Shown here in pieces: positions 1-9,623 of a DNA stretch of 43,539 nucleotides (within the stretch, counting starts at the first letter, position 1; every line of letters starts with the position of its first letter). The stretch comes from an uncultured Bacilli bacterium. GTDB lineage: Bacteria > Bacillota_I > Bacilli_A > RF39 > UBA660. The position numbers and the translations under genes are program-made. The notes below the pieces were generated by a model. It was not told the DNA's origin, ran no database searches, and saw only the letters and a list, made by a program, of their open reading frames with translations. The stretch is from the NCBI GenBank assembly GCA_934097105.1, contig CAKONI010000005.1, positions 1 to 43,539 on the forward strand, given 5' to 3'.

Positions 1-1116
1 TCTAATATAGCAAATCATGGAAAAGTAATAAAGGAATATAACGCTATGGATAGTGAAAACTCATATGTATTTATTAGTCCTGAAATAGGAGCAGATCGTC
101 CATGGGATAGTAATAGTAGGAAAGTAAAAAGTGTAGAAATAGGAAAAACAATACAACCTACTTCTACTGCATCTTGGTTTACTGATTTTAGAAAAATGGA
201 AAAAGGAGATTTTACTAATTTAGATACATCAAGCACAACAGATATGAGTTTTATGTTTGATCGCGCAGGTTCTAGTGTTACAACTTTCAATTTAGATTTA
301 TCGAACTTAAATACATCAAGTGTAACTGATATGAAAAGAATGTTTAGTGATGCAGGCTCTTCTGCTACAACTTTTAACTTAAATTTATCCTCATGGGATA
401 CATCAAATGTAACAGATATGAGTTCTATGTTTAGTGCTACAGGTTATCAGTCTTCAACCTTTAATTTAGATTTATCCTTATGGAACACATCAAATGTAAC
501 AGATATGAGTGGTATGTTTAATATGACTGGATCCAATGCAACAACCTGGAGTATAGGAGATTTATCTTCGTGGGACACATCAAAAGTAACAGATATGAGT
601 GGAATGTTTTCAGAAGCAGGCTCTTCTGCCAAAACCTGGAACATAGGAGATTTATCTTCATGGAATACATCAAAAGTTACTAATATGAGAATGATGTTTA
701 ACAGCACAGGCTCTTCTGCTACAACCTGGAGTATAGGAGATTTATCTTCATGGGATACATCAAAAGTAACAGATATGAGTTCTATGTTTTCTGGAACAGG
801 CTCTAATGCCACAACCTGGAGTATAGGAAATATATCAAACTGGAATACATCAAATGTAAAAGGAATGAATAGTATGTTTGCAATGGCTGGAAGAAATGCC
901 ACAACTTTTAATTTAGATTTATCAAATTGGGACACATCAAATGTAACAAATATGGGTCATATGTTTTATTATTTTGCAGGCTCTAATGCTACAACCTGGA
1001 CTGTAAAAATACCAAGTACAACAGGAAGTCTAACTAACACAACTAGTAAGTGGTATGGTTCCTCTAGTAGTGTCTATGCAGAACCATGTTCAGGTAAGAG
1101 TTTCACTCTTTCATAA
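1..1116 (+). CDS. BspA-like (DUF285) repeat surface protein, 5' truncated
   Basis: The frame is open to the first base of the window, so this is the C-terminal part of a longer protein; the ATG at 46 is internal. About 66 residues of N-terminal sequence are followed by eight full and one partial unit of 29-30 residues with the pattern MxxMF-x6-TxW/F-x4-DLSxWxTSxVTD, typical of BspA/DUF285 repeats in surface proteins of gut Firmicutes and Mollicutes. These are assumed to be exposed adhesins or binding proteins; no ligand can be read. The tail has a single Cys and no LPXTG or membrane anchor, so attachment must be N-terminal or absent. Codons (TTA, AAT, TCT) differ from the CTA/AAC-rich parC next door, which suggests a separate history. 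A strong hairpin terminator follows. Confidence 0.85.
   Translation, partial: SNIANHGKVIKEYNAMDSENSYVFISPEIGADRPWDSNSRKVKSVEIGKTIQPTSTASWFTDFRKMEKGDFTNLDTSSTTDMSFMFDRAGSSVTTFNLDLSNLNTSSVTDMKRMFSDAGSSATTFNLNLSSWDTSNVTDMSSMFSATGYQSSTFNLDLSLWNTSNVTDMSGMFNMTGSNATTWSIGDLSSWDTSKVTDMSGMFSEAGSSAKTWNIGDLSSWNTSKVTNMRMMFNSTGSSATTWSIGDLSSWDTSKVTDMSSMFSGTGSNATTWSIGNISNWNTSNVKGMNSMFAMAGRNATTFNLDLSNWDTSNVTNMGHMFYYFAGSNATTWTVKIPSTTGSLTNTTSKWYGSSSSVYAEPCSGKSFTLS
244..1011 (+). repeat. Nine tandem BspA/DUF285 units of 87-90 bp
   Basis: Units begin at Met codons at 244, 331, 418, 505, 595, 685, 775, 865 and 952; the last is partial. Four middle units are 30 residues (with SIGDLSSW-type cores) and the rest 29 (FNLDLS-type cores), so two repeat subtypes are arranged in blocks. 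DNA identity among the 30-residue units is high enough to allow unequal recombination and copy-number change. Confidence 0.85.
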
Positions 1117-1134
1117 ATAACAAATAATATAATT

Positions 1135-1175
1135 AGTACTAAGTAATATAAATATCTATAATACTTAGTACTTTT
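1135..1175 (+). terminator. Rho-independent terminator of the BspA-like gene
   Basis: An 11-bp perfect stem (AGTACTAAGTA with TACTTAGTACT) encloses a 16-nt A+T loop and runs into TTTT. The 14 bases ending it (GTACTTTTCTTATG, 1168-1181) recur at the terminator of the other surface-protein gene at 31331-31344. Confidence 0.85.
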
Positions 1176-1276
1176 CTTATGCATTTTATATAAATATATA
1201 AAAACTTTACGTAAACAAACCCTAAATATTTGTAAAAACTAATAATTATATTATATAATAATAAAAGGTGATACAC

Positions 1277-3787
1277 ATGCGAGATGTTTTAGAAAAAATA
1301 CATAATTATTCCCTTGAAGAAATCATGGGAGAAAGATTCGGAAGATACTCAAAATATATAATCCAAGATCGTGCTATACCAGATGTACGTGATGGTTTAA
1401 AACCAGTTCAAAGAAGAATATTATATGGAATGTTTAAAGAACACAATACCTATGACAAATCATATCGTAAAAGTGCCAAAACAGTCGGAAGCATCATGGG
1501 TAACTACCATCCTCACGGAGACAGTTCAATCTACGATGCAATGGTTCGTATGAGTCAGTGGTGGAAACAAAATACTCCATATGTAGACATGCAAGGAAAC
1601 AACGGTTCCATAGATGGAGACAGCCCCGCTGCAATGCGTTACACCGAAGCACGCCTTGCTAAAATAAGCAACGAACTATTAAAAGACATAGACAAAAATA
1701 CCGTTTCATGGGCACCAAACTTCGACGACACAGAACTAGAACCCACTGTACTACCAGCAAAATTTCCTAACCTACTAGTAAACGGAACAACAGGAATAAG
1801 TGCAGGATATGCAACAAATATCCCCCCACACAACCTAGGCGAAGTAATTGATGCCACTATAAAAAGAATAGATTCACCAAACTGCCACTTAGAAACAATC
1901 CTAGAAATAATAAAAGGCCCAGACTTCCCAACCGGAGGCTTAATATATGAACCAAAAGGAATAATAGACGCCTTTACTAAAGGAAAAGGAAAAGTAGTAG
2001 TAAGAGCAAAAACAAAAATAGAAAAAGAAAAATCAAAAACAAACATAATCGTCGAAGAAATACCATTCGATGTCCTAAAAACAAATATAGTACGAAAAAT
2101 AGATGAAATACGTATAGATAAAAAAATCGAAGGAATTCAAGAAGTAAGAGACGAAAGTGACAAAGATGGACTTAGAATAGTAATAGAACTAAAATCAAAC
2201 AAAAACGCAGATTTAATACTAAACTATCTATTCAAAAACACAGAACTTCAAACAACATATAACTACAACATGATCGCAATCGTAAATAGAAGACCAAAAC
2301 TACTAGGAATAATAGACATACTAGACGCCCATCTAGCCCACTATAAAGAAGTAATAATAAAAAGAACAAACTTCGACCTAGAACACGCCAGAAAAAAACT
2401 TCACATAACTGAAGGCTTAATAAAAGCAATCTCAATTCTAGACGAAGTAATAAAAGTAATAAGAGAAAGTAAAAATAAACAAGACGCCAAAGACAACTTA
2501 GTAAAAGAATTTGACTTTTCCAAAGAACAAGCAGAAGCCATCGTAATGTTACAACTATATAGACTAACAAACACAGACATAACTGTACTTCTAGAAGAAC
2601 AAAAAAACCTAAACATCATAATAAACGCCTTAGAAAAAATCCTAAACGATGAAGAAGAATTAAAAAAAGTAATGAAAGACGAATTACGCACTATAAAAAA
2701 AGAATACGCAACACCTAGAAAAACTCAAATAATAAATGAAAATGCAAACATAAAAATAGACGAAAAAGCAATGATACCAGACGAAGAAGTAGTAGTACTC
2801 CTAACAAAAGAAGGATACGTAAAAAGAACATCAAAAAGAGGTTACACATCAAACACAGAATCCCCAGCCCTAAAAGAGGGAGACTACGTAATAGGCTTAT
2901 TCGCCCAAAGTACAAAAGACGTTCTCTTAGTATTCACAAACCTAGGAAATTATCTATATCTTCCAGTATATGAAATACCAGACATAAAATGGAAAGCACT
3001 AGGAAAACACATAAGCAACATAATAAAACTATCAGAAACCGAAGAAATAATAAGTGCCATCCCAGTAAAAGACTTCACCAAAAACATGACAATTTCCCTA
3101 GTAACCAAAAACGGTATGATAAAAAGAACAACTCTAGAAGACTTCAAAGTAAACCGTTACTCAAAACCAATATCATGCATAAAACTAAAAGAAAAAGACG
3201 AAGTAATAAATGCATTCCTAGTAACAAACAAAAACATATTTATCGCAACCCATAACTGTTACTCACTATGGTTTAGCATAACCGAAGTCCCAATATCAGG
3301 CATAAAATCAAGCGGAGTAAAAGCAATAAACCTAAAAGAAGACCACGTAGTAAGTGCCCTCCCATTCGAAGACTTAGCAGAATGCGTAACAATATTTACA
3401 GACAAATCAACAGCAAAAAGAGTACACCTAAAAGACTTCGAAAAATCATCCCGCGCAAGAAGAGGCTTGCTAATTCTAAGAGAAGTAAAAACAAACCCAT
3501 ATAAAATACTAAAAGTATTCATAGAAAACAACAAAACATACTTTGGAATAAAACAAGGCCTAGACATAAAAAATATCAAAAACACAGAAATATCTATATC
3601 AGATAGATACAAAACAGGATCAACAATTTCAAAAGAAAAAATAACTGACGTATTTCCCCTAAAAGAACTAGAAACAGCCCAAGAAGAAATAGAAATAAAA
3701 GAAGAAAAAGACAAAATACATCAAATATCATTACTAGAAATAGATGAAGAATTAAAAGGGATAGATAAATTAATAAATAAGGAGTAA
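1277..3787 (+). CDS. parC: DNA topoisomerase IV subunit A
   Basis: Type IIA topoisomerase breakage-reunion subunit, 836 aa, which with ParE decatenates daughter chromosomes. The catalytic tyrosine is Tyr122 in AAMRYTEARL. The quinolone-determining stretch HPHGDSSIYDAMV has Ser83 and Asp87, the susceptible-type residues. ParC rather than GyrA is chosen because of the ParC-like QGNNGSIDGDS segment and because the C-terminal pinwheel has no GyrA box (QRRGGKG). The GTG at 1268 lies inside the Shine-Dalgarno AAAGGTG (1264-1270); the ATG at 1277, 6 nt downstream of it, is the better start. parE, normally adjacent, is not next to it here. The 3' end contains the ribosome site of the next gene. Confidence 0.93.
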   Translation: MRDVLEKIHNYSLEEIMGERFGRYSKYIIQDRAIPDVRDGLKPVQRRILYGMFKEHNTYDKSYRKSAKTVGSIMGNYHPHGDSSIYDAMVRMSQWWKQNTPYVDMQGNNGSIDGDSPAAMRYTEARLAKISNELLKDIDKNTVSWAPNFDDTELEPTVLPAKFPNLLVNGTTGISAGYATNIPPHNLGEVIDATIKRIDSPNCHLETILEIIKGPDFPTGGLIYEPKGIIDAFTKGKGKVVVRAKTKIEKEKSKTNIIVEEIPFDVLKTNIVRKIDEIRIDKKIEGIQEVRDESDKDGLRIVIELKSNKNADLILNYLFKNTELQTTYNYNMIAIVNRRPKLLGIIDILDAHLAHYKEVIIKRTNFDLEHARKKLHITEGLIKAISILDEVIKVIRESKNKQDAKDNLVKEFDFSKEQAEAIVMLQLYRLTNTDITVLLEEQKNLNIIINALEKILNDEEELKKVMKDELRTIKKEYATPRKTQIINENANIKIDEKAMIPDEEVVVLLTKEGYVKRTSKRGYTSNTESPALKEGDYVIGLFAQSTKDVLLVFTNLGNYLYLPVYEIPDIKWKALGKHISNIIKLSETEEIISAIPVKDFTKNMTISLVTKNGMIKRTTLEDFKVNRYSKPISCIKLKEKDEVINAFLVTNKNIFIATHNCYSLWFSITEVPISGIKSSGVKAINLKEDHVVSALPFEDLAECVTIFTDKSTAKRVHLKDFEKSSRARRGLLILREVKTNPYKILKVFIENNKTYFGIKQGLDIKNIKNTEISISDRYKTGSTISKEKITDVFPLKELETAQEEIEIKEEKDKIHQISLLEIDEELKGIDKLINKE

Positions 3788-3793
3788 TAGAAA

Positions 3794-4345
3794 ATGGAAA
3801 AACTAAAAGTAGACAGAAAAAATTTCTATAATTTATTAGAAAATTTATTTAACCAAATATATGGAAAAGATTACGTAAAACAAAAAGAAATAGTAAAAGA
3901 AGACAACACCTCAGAAAAAAATACAATCTATGTAGAAAATATAAAATATTTAGAAACGCAAGATAAAAAAGAACTAGTAAAAACAACCCAAGTATCAAAA
4001 ATAATAACAAACAAAGGAGTAATAGGAAAAGAAAGCCACATATATCTTAATGACACTCAGTTAACAGAAAATCAGTTAAAAGCAGCCCTTCAAAAAGACG
4101 CCTTAGAATATAACTTCCTAGCAAAACTACCAATAATATTAAAATCAATAAATATAAAAGAAAACCAAGAAGGAAAAGTGCTAACACTTCCCAAAACTCT
4201 AAACAAAATAATAGTAGAAGAACTAGTAAACTACGAAAAAAAAGACATGCAAAATCAAGAAGAACTAGAAATAAATCTATATGAAAAAACTAAAAACAAA
4301 ACAAGAGTTAAAACAGAAAATAAAATTCAAAAATTAATGAACTAA
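3794..4345 (+). CDS. Unknown protein, 183 aa, co-transcribed with parC
   Basis: I do not recognise this protein. It is Lys/Glu/Asn-rich and mostly hydrophilic, with no signal peptide or membrane segment; the N-terminal ~20 residues (KNFYNLLENLFNQIYG) could form an amphipathic helix. Residues around 50-100 look like alternating beta strands, and the last 50 are strongly charged. Its AAGGAG ribosome site overlaps the parC stop region and the gap is only 6 nt, so it is very likely translationally coupled to parC. A terminator follows at 4353-4382, closing a two-gene unit. Codon use matches parC, so it is a resident gene. Function cannot be inferred beyond co-expression. Confidence 0.75.
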   Translation: MEKLKVDRKNFYNLLENLFNQIYGKDYVKQKEIVKEDNTSEKNTIYVENIKYLETQDKKELVKTTQVSKIITNKGVIGKESHIYLNDTQLTENQLKAALQKDALEYNFLAKLPIILKSINIKENQEGKVLTLPKTLNKIIVEELVNYEKKDMQNQEELEINLYEKTKNKTRVKTENKIQKLMN

Positions 4346-4352
4346 TAAATAA

Positions 4353-4382
4353 GCAAGTACATTTCATTATGTACTGCTTTTT
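4353..4382 (+). terminator. Terminator of the parC unit
   Basis: The stem AGTACAT/ATGTACT is extended by a GC/GC pair across a one-base bulge and is followed by TTTTT. Confidence 0.75.
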
Positions 4383-4666
4383 AAATGCATAAAAAATCTG
4401 AAAAAATTAACATATTATCAATTATATGTTAAAAAAAAGACAAAAATTTAACATATTTATTGTATATGTTAAAAAAGTTGTATACAAAAAATTTATTAGG
4501 AATTTATTAGAAAAATACTAGGAATATTTTATATTATAACTAAAATGTAAAAAATACATAATAGTACTAAACAATTTATTAGATAGTTCGATTCTTTATT
4601 TAAGTAACTATATAAATAAAAAGCCTCTAGAAAAAATCTAGGGGTTTTCCCATCTAAATATAAAAC
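4383..4666. other. Convergent intergenic region with two tandem A+T dyads
   Basis: The space between the convergent parC unit and rnhC holds no credible ORF. It contains two similar inverted repeats, TTAACATAT...ATATGTTAA (4407-4432) and TTTAACATAT...ATATGTTAAA (4447-4473), with centres about 40 bp apart. Read on the minus strand each is followed by a T-run, so they could act as weak back-up terminators for rnhC; they could also be paired protein-binding sites. The remaining ~140 bases are A+T-rich with nothing recognisable. Confidence 0.6.
4617..4644 (-). terminator. Terminator of rnhC
   Basis: On the minus strand the stem CCCCTAGA/TCTAGAGG (one G-T pair, 5-nt T loop) is followed by CTTTTTA, 23 bases after the rnhC stop. 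Confidence 0.85.
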
Positions 4667-5563
4667 TTAAATAATCTTCGTCTTTAGTATCCTACTAGTA
4701 TTAGAAAAATTCTTCTTAGCACAACTATCAAGAACATCCCTTCCATATTTAGAAACAAGTTCCTCACCAATCTTATCAACATTCGCACCACTTCCCTTAG
4801 GTAGTGGCACATGATACTTATCAGATAACTTATCAAACTCATTTAAAAATATATACCTACTAATAATCGAAGCAGATGCAACCGCAAAATTCTTACTTTC
4901 AGCCTTAGTAACAAAAGTAATATCCCGAACAACATTAGGAATCTCACTCAAATAACCATAATATCTATTTTCCTTAGCAAACTCATCAACAATAACATAA
5001 TCAAGCTTCTCATCAACCTCATCAAGAATTAAACTCAAAACCCTATTATGCATAATAGCCTTTATTTTATTCATATTATTTTCCTTAGAATACTTCTCAT
5101 TATATTCACTATTACTCAAAATAAGACTCTTATACTTAATCCTCTCCGTAATAAGCGGAGCAATCTTCCTAATCTTATCATCAGTAATCTTCTTAGAATC
5201 CGTACAACCTAAATCCCTAAGAAAAGGAATATCCTCTTTCTTAACAAAACAAGAAGAAACAACAATCGGACCAAAATAATCCCCCGTACCAACTTCATCA
5301 GACCCAACTGAAGTAACATTCATATAATCAGTTTCATCAAAAGAAGAAGAATCATTATCCTTAACCGCTTTCCACATATTCGCATCAACAAAAGCACTAG
5401 TGCCCTGAAACATACACTTACCAGAATTATAAAGCGTAATAATCGTATCCTCCTCCTCAGCCTGAAATATAGCATAAGGCGGAGTCTTATCTCTAACTTT
5501 ATCTTTATAATAATCAATCATTTTCTTTTTAGTCTCTTCATCAACCTTTATAACAACATTCAT
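4667..5563 (-). CDS. rnhC: Ribonuclease HIII
   Basis: Type 2 RNase H that cleaves the RNA strand of RNA-DNA hybrids; 298 aa, the normal length for HIII. The N-terminal ~80 residues form the TBP-like substrate-binding domain that separates HIII from HII. The catalytic domain starts with GSDEVGTGDYFGP (Asp89, Glu90), followed by VDEF (Asp193) and KAESKNFAVAS (Glu222), giving the DEDE site of HIII rather than the DEDD of HII. The start ATG follows GGTGAT on the minus strand. It stands alone, convergent with the parC unit and divergent from the acyl-ligase gene. Confidence 0.93.
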   Translation of the reverse strand: MNVVIKVDEETKKKMIDYYKDKVRDKTPPYAIFQAEEEDTIITLYNSGKCMFQGTSAFVDANMWKAVKDNDSSSFDETDYMNVTSVGSDEVGTGDYFGPIVVSSCFVKKEDIPFLRDLGCTDSKKITDDKIRKIAPLITERIKYKSLILSNSEYNEKYSKENNMNKIKAIMHNRVLSLILDEVDEKLDYVIVDEFAKENRYYGYLSEIPNVVRDITFVTKAESKNFAVASASIISRYIFLNEFDKLSDKYHVPLPKGSGANVDKIGEELVSKYGRDVLDSCAKKNFSNTSRILKTKII

Positions 5564-5699
5564 CTTTCAATCACCACATTAATTCTAACACAAAAACTAG
5601 AAAAATGTACACAACTAATCACAAATTGTTTCATTATGTCAAAAACTAGAAAACTTTAACTAGAAAAATTCAAAAAAATGTAGAAAAAAAACAAAACTA

Positions 5700-5708
5700 T
5701 GTTATAAT
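5700..5708 (+). promoter_or_regulatory. Extended -10 promoter of the acyl-ligase gene
   Basis: TGTTATAAT is a full extended -10 element with no good -35 at the expected distance. It lies 37 nt before the start codon. The same nonamer precedes the acyltransferase at 9667. Confidence 0.6.
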
Positions 5709-5744
5709 CAAAGGGTAAAACAAATTATGAATGGGGGAAAAACA

Positions 5745-7745
5745 ATGAAAAACGGAAAAACAGGTTATCCACACATAGATAAACCATGGATGAAATACTA
5801 TGAAGGAACACATATTCCTGAAGAAGAACCAAAAACAAATATGGTCGAAGTACTAAAAGAAAGAAACAAATGGAGAATGCATAAAACAGCATATGAATAC
5901 TATGGAAAACAAGTAAGTTATGATGAAATGTTCCATAATGCAGACGTAGCATCCAAAGTACTTTCTAATCTAGGAGTAAAAAAAGGAGAAATCATCCTAA
6001 CAATGGTTCCAAACATTCCAGAAGAAGAAGAAATCTGGTTCGGTGCAACACAAATCGGTGCCATCTGTGATTATATAGATCCAAGACCCGATAGTATGGA
6101 CATCATGCAAAACGCCAAAAAAACACTAGAAATAATAAAATACGAAAAACCAAAATACATCGTTGCTCTAGATAAATGCTATCTTGGAATGCTAAAACCA
6201 ATAGAAAACGAACTAAAAGAATTAGGAATAAATGACATAATCCTACTTAATCCAGCAGAGTCTATGGATATGAAAGGACAACTAAGTTACCTAAAAGATG
6301 CAATAAATTATGAAAGATTAGCCAAAGGAAAAGATCTTCTAAAAGACGATATAGATAAAAATGCACTAATGAACTTCAAAAGCACCCTAGAAAGACTAGA
6401 TCAAATGGAAAAAGAAGATCAAATATTAAAAGATGCAATAAAAACATCACCACTAAAAGTTCATAAATATAAAGATCTATACAAAGAATGCGAAAACTCA
6501 AAATTCGAAATAGTAAGAGATCCAGAACTAATTAACTACATAGGACACACATCAGGAACAAGTGGTGCAAGACCAAAACCAATCGCACTTTCAAACAAAA
6601 ATGCAATAGCGTCAATAGTGCAATGCGAAATCGCCGGAGTAGGACCAAAAGAAGGAGAAACATCACTACATCTCTTACCAGGATTTGCACCATTTGGAAG
6701 ATACAACAACGGTATTCAAACATACTACAACAAAGGAATAAACATCCACGTTCCAGAATTCGTTCTTGGAGAATTTGGTTACTTAGTAAAAAAATATAAA
6801 CCAAATGCATTTATGACACCACCAGCATTACTAACATCACTTCCAGATTGTAAATATCTAGAAAACGAAAATCTATCATACGTAAACAAAGTAATCTATG
6901 GTGGAGATGCCATGACACCAAAAGATGAAGAAAAACTAAATAAATGGTTAAAAGCCCACGGAAGCAACGCCGAAGTAGAAAAAGGACACGGAATGAGTGA
7001 ATACTGTGGCTGCGGAACCTATGCAAAAGATGCCTACAACAAAGAATACACCATAGGAATCCCCGCACCAAAAACAATCTATACAATAATAGATCCAAAC
7101 ATAGAAGACCATTTAGTACCACTAAAATTTAAAAAAGGCGAAGACAAATTACGTGGTGAAATTGCCGTATCCGCAGACCATATAACAAACGGAAAACTAC
7201 ACGGAGAAACAATCGTTCCTCGTTATGAAATGGATGGAAGAGAATATATCCGTACAAAAGACATCGGCTACATGGACAAAGACGGCTGCTTCTTCATAGA
7301 CGAAAGAAAAGGAAGATCATTCGCAAGAATAGATGGATTCAAAGTAAAACCATCAGAAATAGAAAAACCAATCGAAGAAAACGAAATGGTAAAACACGCT
7401 AGAATAGTAGGTTACTATGATGAAAGAATAAAAGGAACAATGCCAATCTGCCACCTAGTTTTAGAAAAAGATAACTTAACCGAAGAAGAACAAATAAAAC
7501 TAGTCGAAGATATAGTCTATAAAAACATAATATCAAATCCAACAATGAACTCAAGACAAATACCATCAAAATTCAAAATCAGAAAAGAAATGCCACTTAA
7601 CAAAGGCAACAAAATAGACGATATCGCTCTAAGAGAAGAAGATGTAACAGACACAATAAACGTCGACGTAGATGAAACAAACGTAGCAGTTGGAAACATA
7701 GAAATATATAAAAATAAAAAAGGCAAAGTAAGAAGCCTTAAATAA
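5745..7745 (+). CDS. AMP-forming acyl-CoA/acyl-acid ligase (ANL superfamily)
   Basis: Adenylate-forming enzyme, 667 aa, predicted to activate a carboxylic acid (probably a fatty acid) with ATP. Motifs in order: A3 loop HTSGTSGARPKP near residue 268; A5 GHGMSEY; A7 TKDIGYMD; A8 hinge RIDGFKVKPSEIE; a C-terminal Lys in LNKGNKID, the place of the A10 lysine. Between the N-terminal lobe and A3 there is a Lys/Glu-rich stretch (about residues 120-255) longer than in ordinary acyl-CoA synthetases. The ATG at 5727 precedes the GGGGG ribosome site (5732-5736); the ATG at 5745 after it is chosen. No carrier or reductase domain is fused. It is followed after 15 bp by the first pseudokinase, and two PlsC-like acyltransferases lie nearby, so membrane-lipid acylation is the likely setting. 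The acid used cannot be read from sequence. Confidence 0.85.
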   Translation: MKNGKTGYPHIDKPWMKYYEGTHIPEEEPKTNMVEVLKERNKWRMHKTAYEYYGKQVSYDEMFHNADVASKVLSNLGVKKGEIILTMVPNIPEEEEIWFGATQIGAICDYIDPRPDSMDIMQNAKKTLEIIKYEKPKYIVALDKCYLGMLKPIENELKELGINDIILLNPAESMDMKGQLSYLKDAINYERLAKGKDLLKDDIDKNALMNFKSTLERLDQMEKEDQILKDAIKTSPLKVHKYKDLYKECENSKFEIVRDPELINYIGHTSGTSGARPKPIALSNKNAIASIVQCEIAGVGPKEGETSLHLLPGFAPFGRYNNGIQTYYNKGINIHVPEFVLGEFGYLVKKYKPNAFMTPPALLTSLPDCKYLENENLSYVNKVIYGGDAMTPKDEEKLNKWLKAHGSNAEVEKGHGMSEYCGCGTYAKDAYNKEYTIGIPAPKTIYTIIDPNIEDHLVPLKFKKGEDKLRGEIAVSADHITNGKLHGETIVPRYEMDGREYIRTKDIGYMDKDGCFFIDERKGRSFARIDGFKVKPSEIEKPIEENEMVKHARIVGYYDERIKGTMPICHLVLEKDNLTEEEQIKLVEDIVYKNIISNPTMNSRQIPSKFKIRKEMPLNKGNKIDDIALREEDVTDTINVDVDETNVAVGNIEIYKNKKGKVRSLK

Positions 7746-7760
7746 TTGGAGTGTGATACA

Positions 7761-9587
7761 ATGAATAGTATATTAGGATTTTTATTAATTAACATTTATG
7801 CATTTTTACTTATTTTATCAACAACAATCGTCTTCTTTAGTAAACAAAGACTAAAGCAATTCGAAGACGAAACATACAAAAACTTTCTAATCGCAACAAT
7901 ATGCATATCATTAAGCGGACTAATACTAGGACTCGCTGTAAGTCCAAACTTTAACACAAATGAATTTCTAATAATTATACTAAATAAAATATATTTAATA
8001 TGCTTAATAGTATGGATTGCAATATTAACATTCTATTACTTTTACATATCATTAAAAGATAAAATAAATAAAGACAAATGGTTCAAAATATTTAAAATAA
8101 TTACAATAATAAGTGTATTTATAAACGCACTACTACCAATAAACGTAGATGTAACAGAAAAAGGAGCCGTAGCAACCGGTCCCGCAATAATGTTCACATA
8201 CACAATGTTCGCCCTAGGATTTATACTTCAAATAGTATGTATGCTACTAAATTATAAAAACTTAAAAAACAAAAAATACATACCACTTTACTTATTAATA
8301 TTCCTAGGAAGCCTAGTACTAGTATGCATGATATTTAATCCAGAACTAAACTACTTAGTAAATCCAATATTCATATTCATTGCCTTTATCATGTACCACA
8401 CCATAGAAAATCCAGACATGCAAATGATAGAAACACTTCTAAGAAACAAAGAACTAGTCGAAGAAACAGTAACAGATAAATCAAACTTCCTATTCAAAGT
8501 TTCACAAGAAATGAAAAAACCAGTAAGAAACATCATAGAAAACAGCAAACAATATAAAACTGTAGCATCAAAAAAAGAAAAAGACAACTTACTAGAACAA
8601 ATAGAACAAGACGCAAACAATGCCTATTTCATAATAAATGACATCACAAACGTATCATCAATGGACGTTAAAAAAATAAAAATGCAAGACAACATATACA
8701 TGACAAAAAAACTATTCGTCACATTAGAACGTAGCATTTTAAATCAACTAGCACTAGAAAACAAAAATAATGACATCAACTTTAGGCTAAAAATATGTAA
8801 CAGTTATCCAGAAAAACTATGCGGAGACTATATAAAAATAAAACAAGTACTATTATCAATAATTTCAAATAGTATCAAATATACCAAAAAAGGCTTCATT
8901 GACCTAGAAATAGACACAATAACAAGATACGATGTATGCCGTTTAGTATTCACAATAAAAGATTCAGGATGCGGAATGAGTATTTCAAAAATAAATAATA
9001 TCCTATCCCAAAGCGACAGCACAAACATAAATGACTTCGAAAATATAGACAATTTAAATCTAAGCCTACCAGTAGTAGTTAAAATAATAAAAATGCTAGG
9101 AGGCGCAATAAGTATCAGAAGTGAAGACACAAAAGGAACAATAGTAGTAGTCACAATCGATCAAAAAATAGAAGAAAATAAAGAAAATAGCGCTATAAAA
9201 GAAGCAAAAAAATATAACCTAAACGTAAAAAGTCGCAAAAGAGTACTAGTAGCAACCGATACAAATCTAGAAAGTATAGAAAACGCTCTATCAAAATACG
9301 ATATAGACATAATAACAACCCTAATGGGAAAAGATGTAATAGATAAAATAAATCAAGGAGATAAATTTGATTTAATTCTATTAAAAGACGAACTAAAACC
9401 AGAATCCGCTTACACGGTACAAAAAAAATTAAAGAAAAATAAAAAATTCCAAACCCCAATCATAATAATGATAGAAAAAGACAAAGAATTCATAAAAGAA
9501 CACTTCATAAAAGATGGATTTACAGACTGCATAGTAATAGACGATAATTTAAATAATTTCAAAAAAATAGTAGATAAGTACTTATAA
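7761..9587 (+). CDS. 7-TM hybrid histidine-kinase-like protein, predicted pseudokinase (copy A)
   Basis: 608 aa. Residues 1-215 contain about seven membrane segments, then a HisKA-like helix, a HATPase-like domain and a receiver-like domain. Each phosphotransfer element is altered. The H-box that should read S-H-E-x-x-x-P reads SQEMKKP, with Gln249 in place of the His. The N-box SIISNSIKYT and G1 box DSGCGM remain, but the G2 lid (usually GTGLGL) reads DNLNLSL. In the receiver, DLILLKDEL has Lys at the usual phospho-Asp position, and the acidic pair is reduced to one Asp (VATDTN). It is therefore likely a membrane sensor or scaffold that may bind nucleotide but does not run a normal phosphorelay. 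The ATG at 7761 is used; the upstream TTG at 7746 overlaps the GGAG ribosome site. It is co-transcribed with the acyl-ligase 15 bp upstream. Confidence 0.75.
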   Translation: MNSILGFLLINIYAFLLILSTTIVFFSKQRLKQFEDETYKNFLIATICISLSGLILGLAVSPNFNTNEFLIIILNKIYLICLIVWIAILTFYYFYISLKDKINKDKWFKIFKIITIISVFINALLPINVDVTEKGAVATGPAIMFTYTMFALGFILQIVCMLLNYKNLKNKKYIPLYLLIFLGSLVLVCMIFNPELNYLVNPIFIFIAFIMYHTIENPDMQMIETLLRNKELVEETVTDKSNFLFKVSQEMKKPVRNIIENSKQYKTVASKKEKDNLLEQIEQDANNAYFIINDITNVSSMDVKKIKMQDNIYMTKKLFVTLERSILNQLALENKNNDINFRLKICNSYPEKLCGDYIKIKQVLLSIISNSIKYTKKGFIDLEIDTITRYDVCRLVFTIKDSGCGMSISKINNILSQSDSTNINDFENIDNLNLSLPVVVKIIKMLGGAISIRSEDTKGTIVVVTIDQKIEENKENSAIKEAKKYNLNVKSRKRVLVATDTNLESIENALSKYDIDIITTLMGKDVIDKINQGDKFDLILLKDELKPESAYTVQKKLKKNKKFQTPIIIMIEKDKEFIKEHFIKDGFTDCIVIDDNLNNFKKIVDKYL

Positions 9588-9608
9588 AAAAAACGTACTT
9601 ATCTTTTT
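9159..9608 (+). repeat. Near-identical 3' block shared by the two pseudokinases, copy A
   Basis: The last 142 codons differ from copy B at only four residues and few bases, and similarity continues through the terminator. The upstream halves of the two proteins are far more diverged. Copy B is at 12157-12604. Confidence 0.9.
9573..9608 (+). terminator. Terminator of pseudokinase A, overlapping its stop codon
   Basis: GATAAGTAC, which encodes the penultimate residues of the protein, pairs with GTACTTATC (9595-9603) and is followed by TTTTT. The left arm is coding sequence. Confidence 0.85.
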
Positions 9609-9623
9609 ATTTTAAAAAAAATG

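Noticed and set aside
447..935. Minus-strand reading frame with repeated VTFDV segments
   Set aside because: The repeats are the mirror of the BspA-type units on the plus strand.
244..1011. CRISPR-like regular repeats
   Set aside because: Units are 87-90 bp, in frame, without unrelated spacers, and encode a known protein repeat.
1268..1276. GTG start for parC
   Set aside because: The GTG is part of the Shine-Dalgarno sequence itself; the ATG nine bases later has correct spacing.
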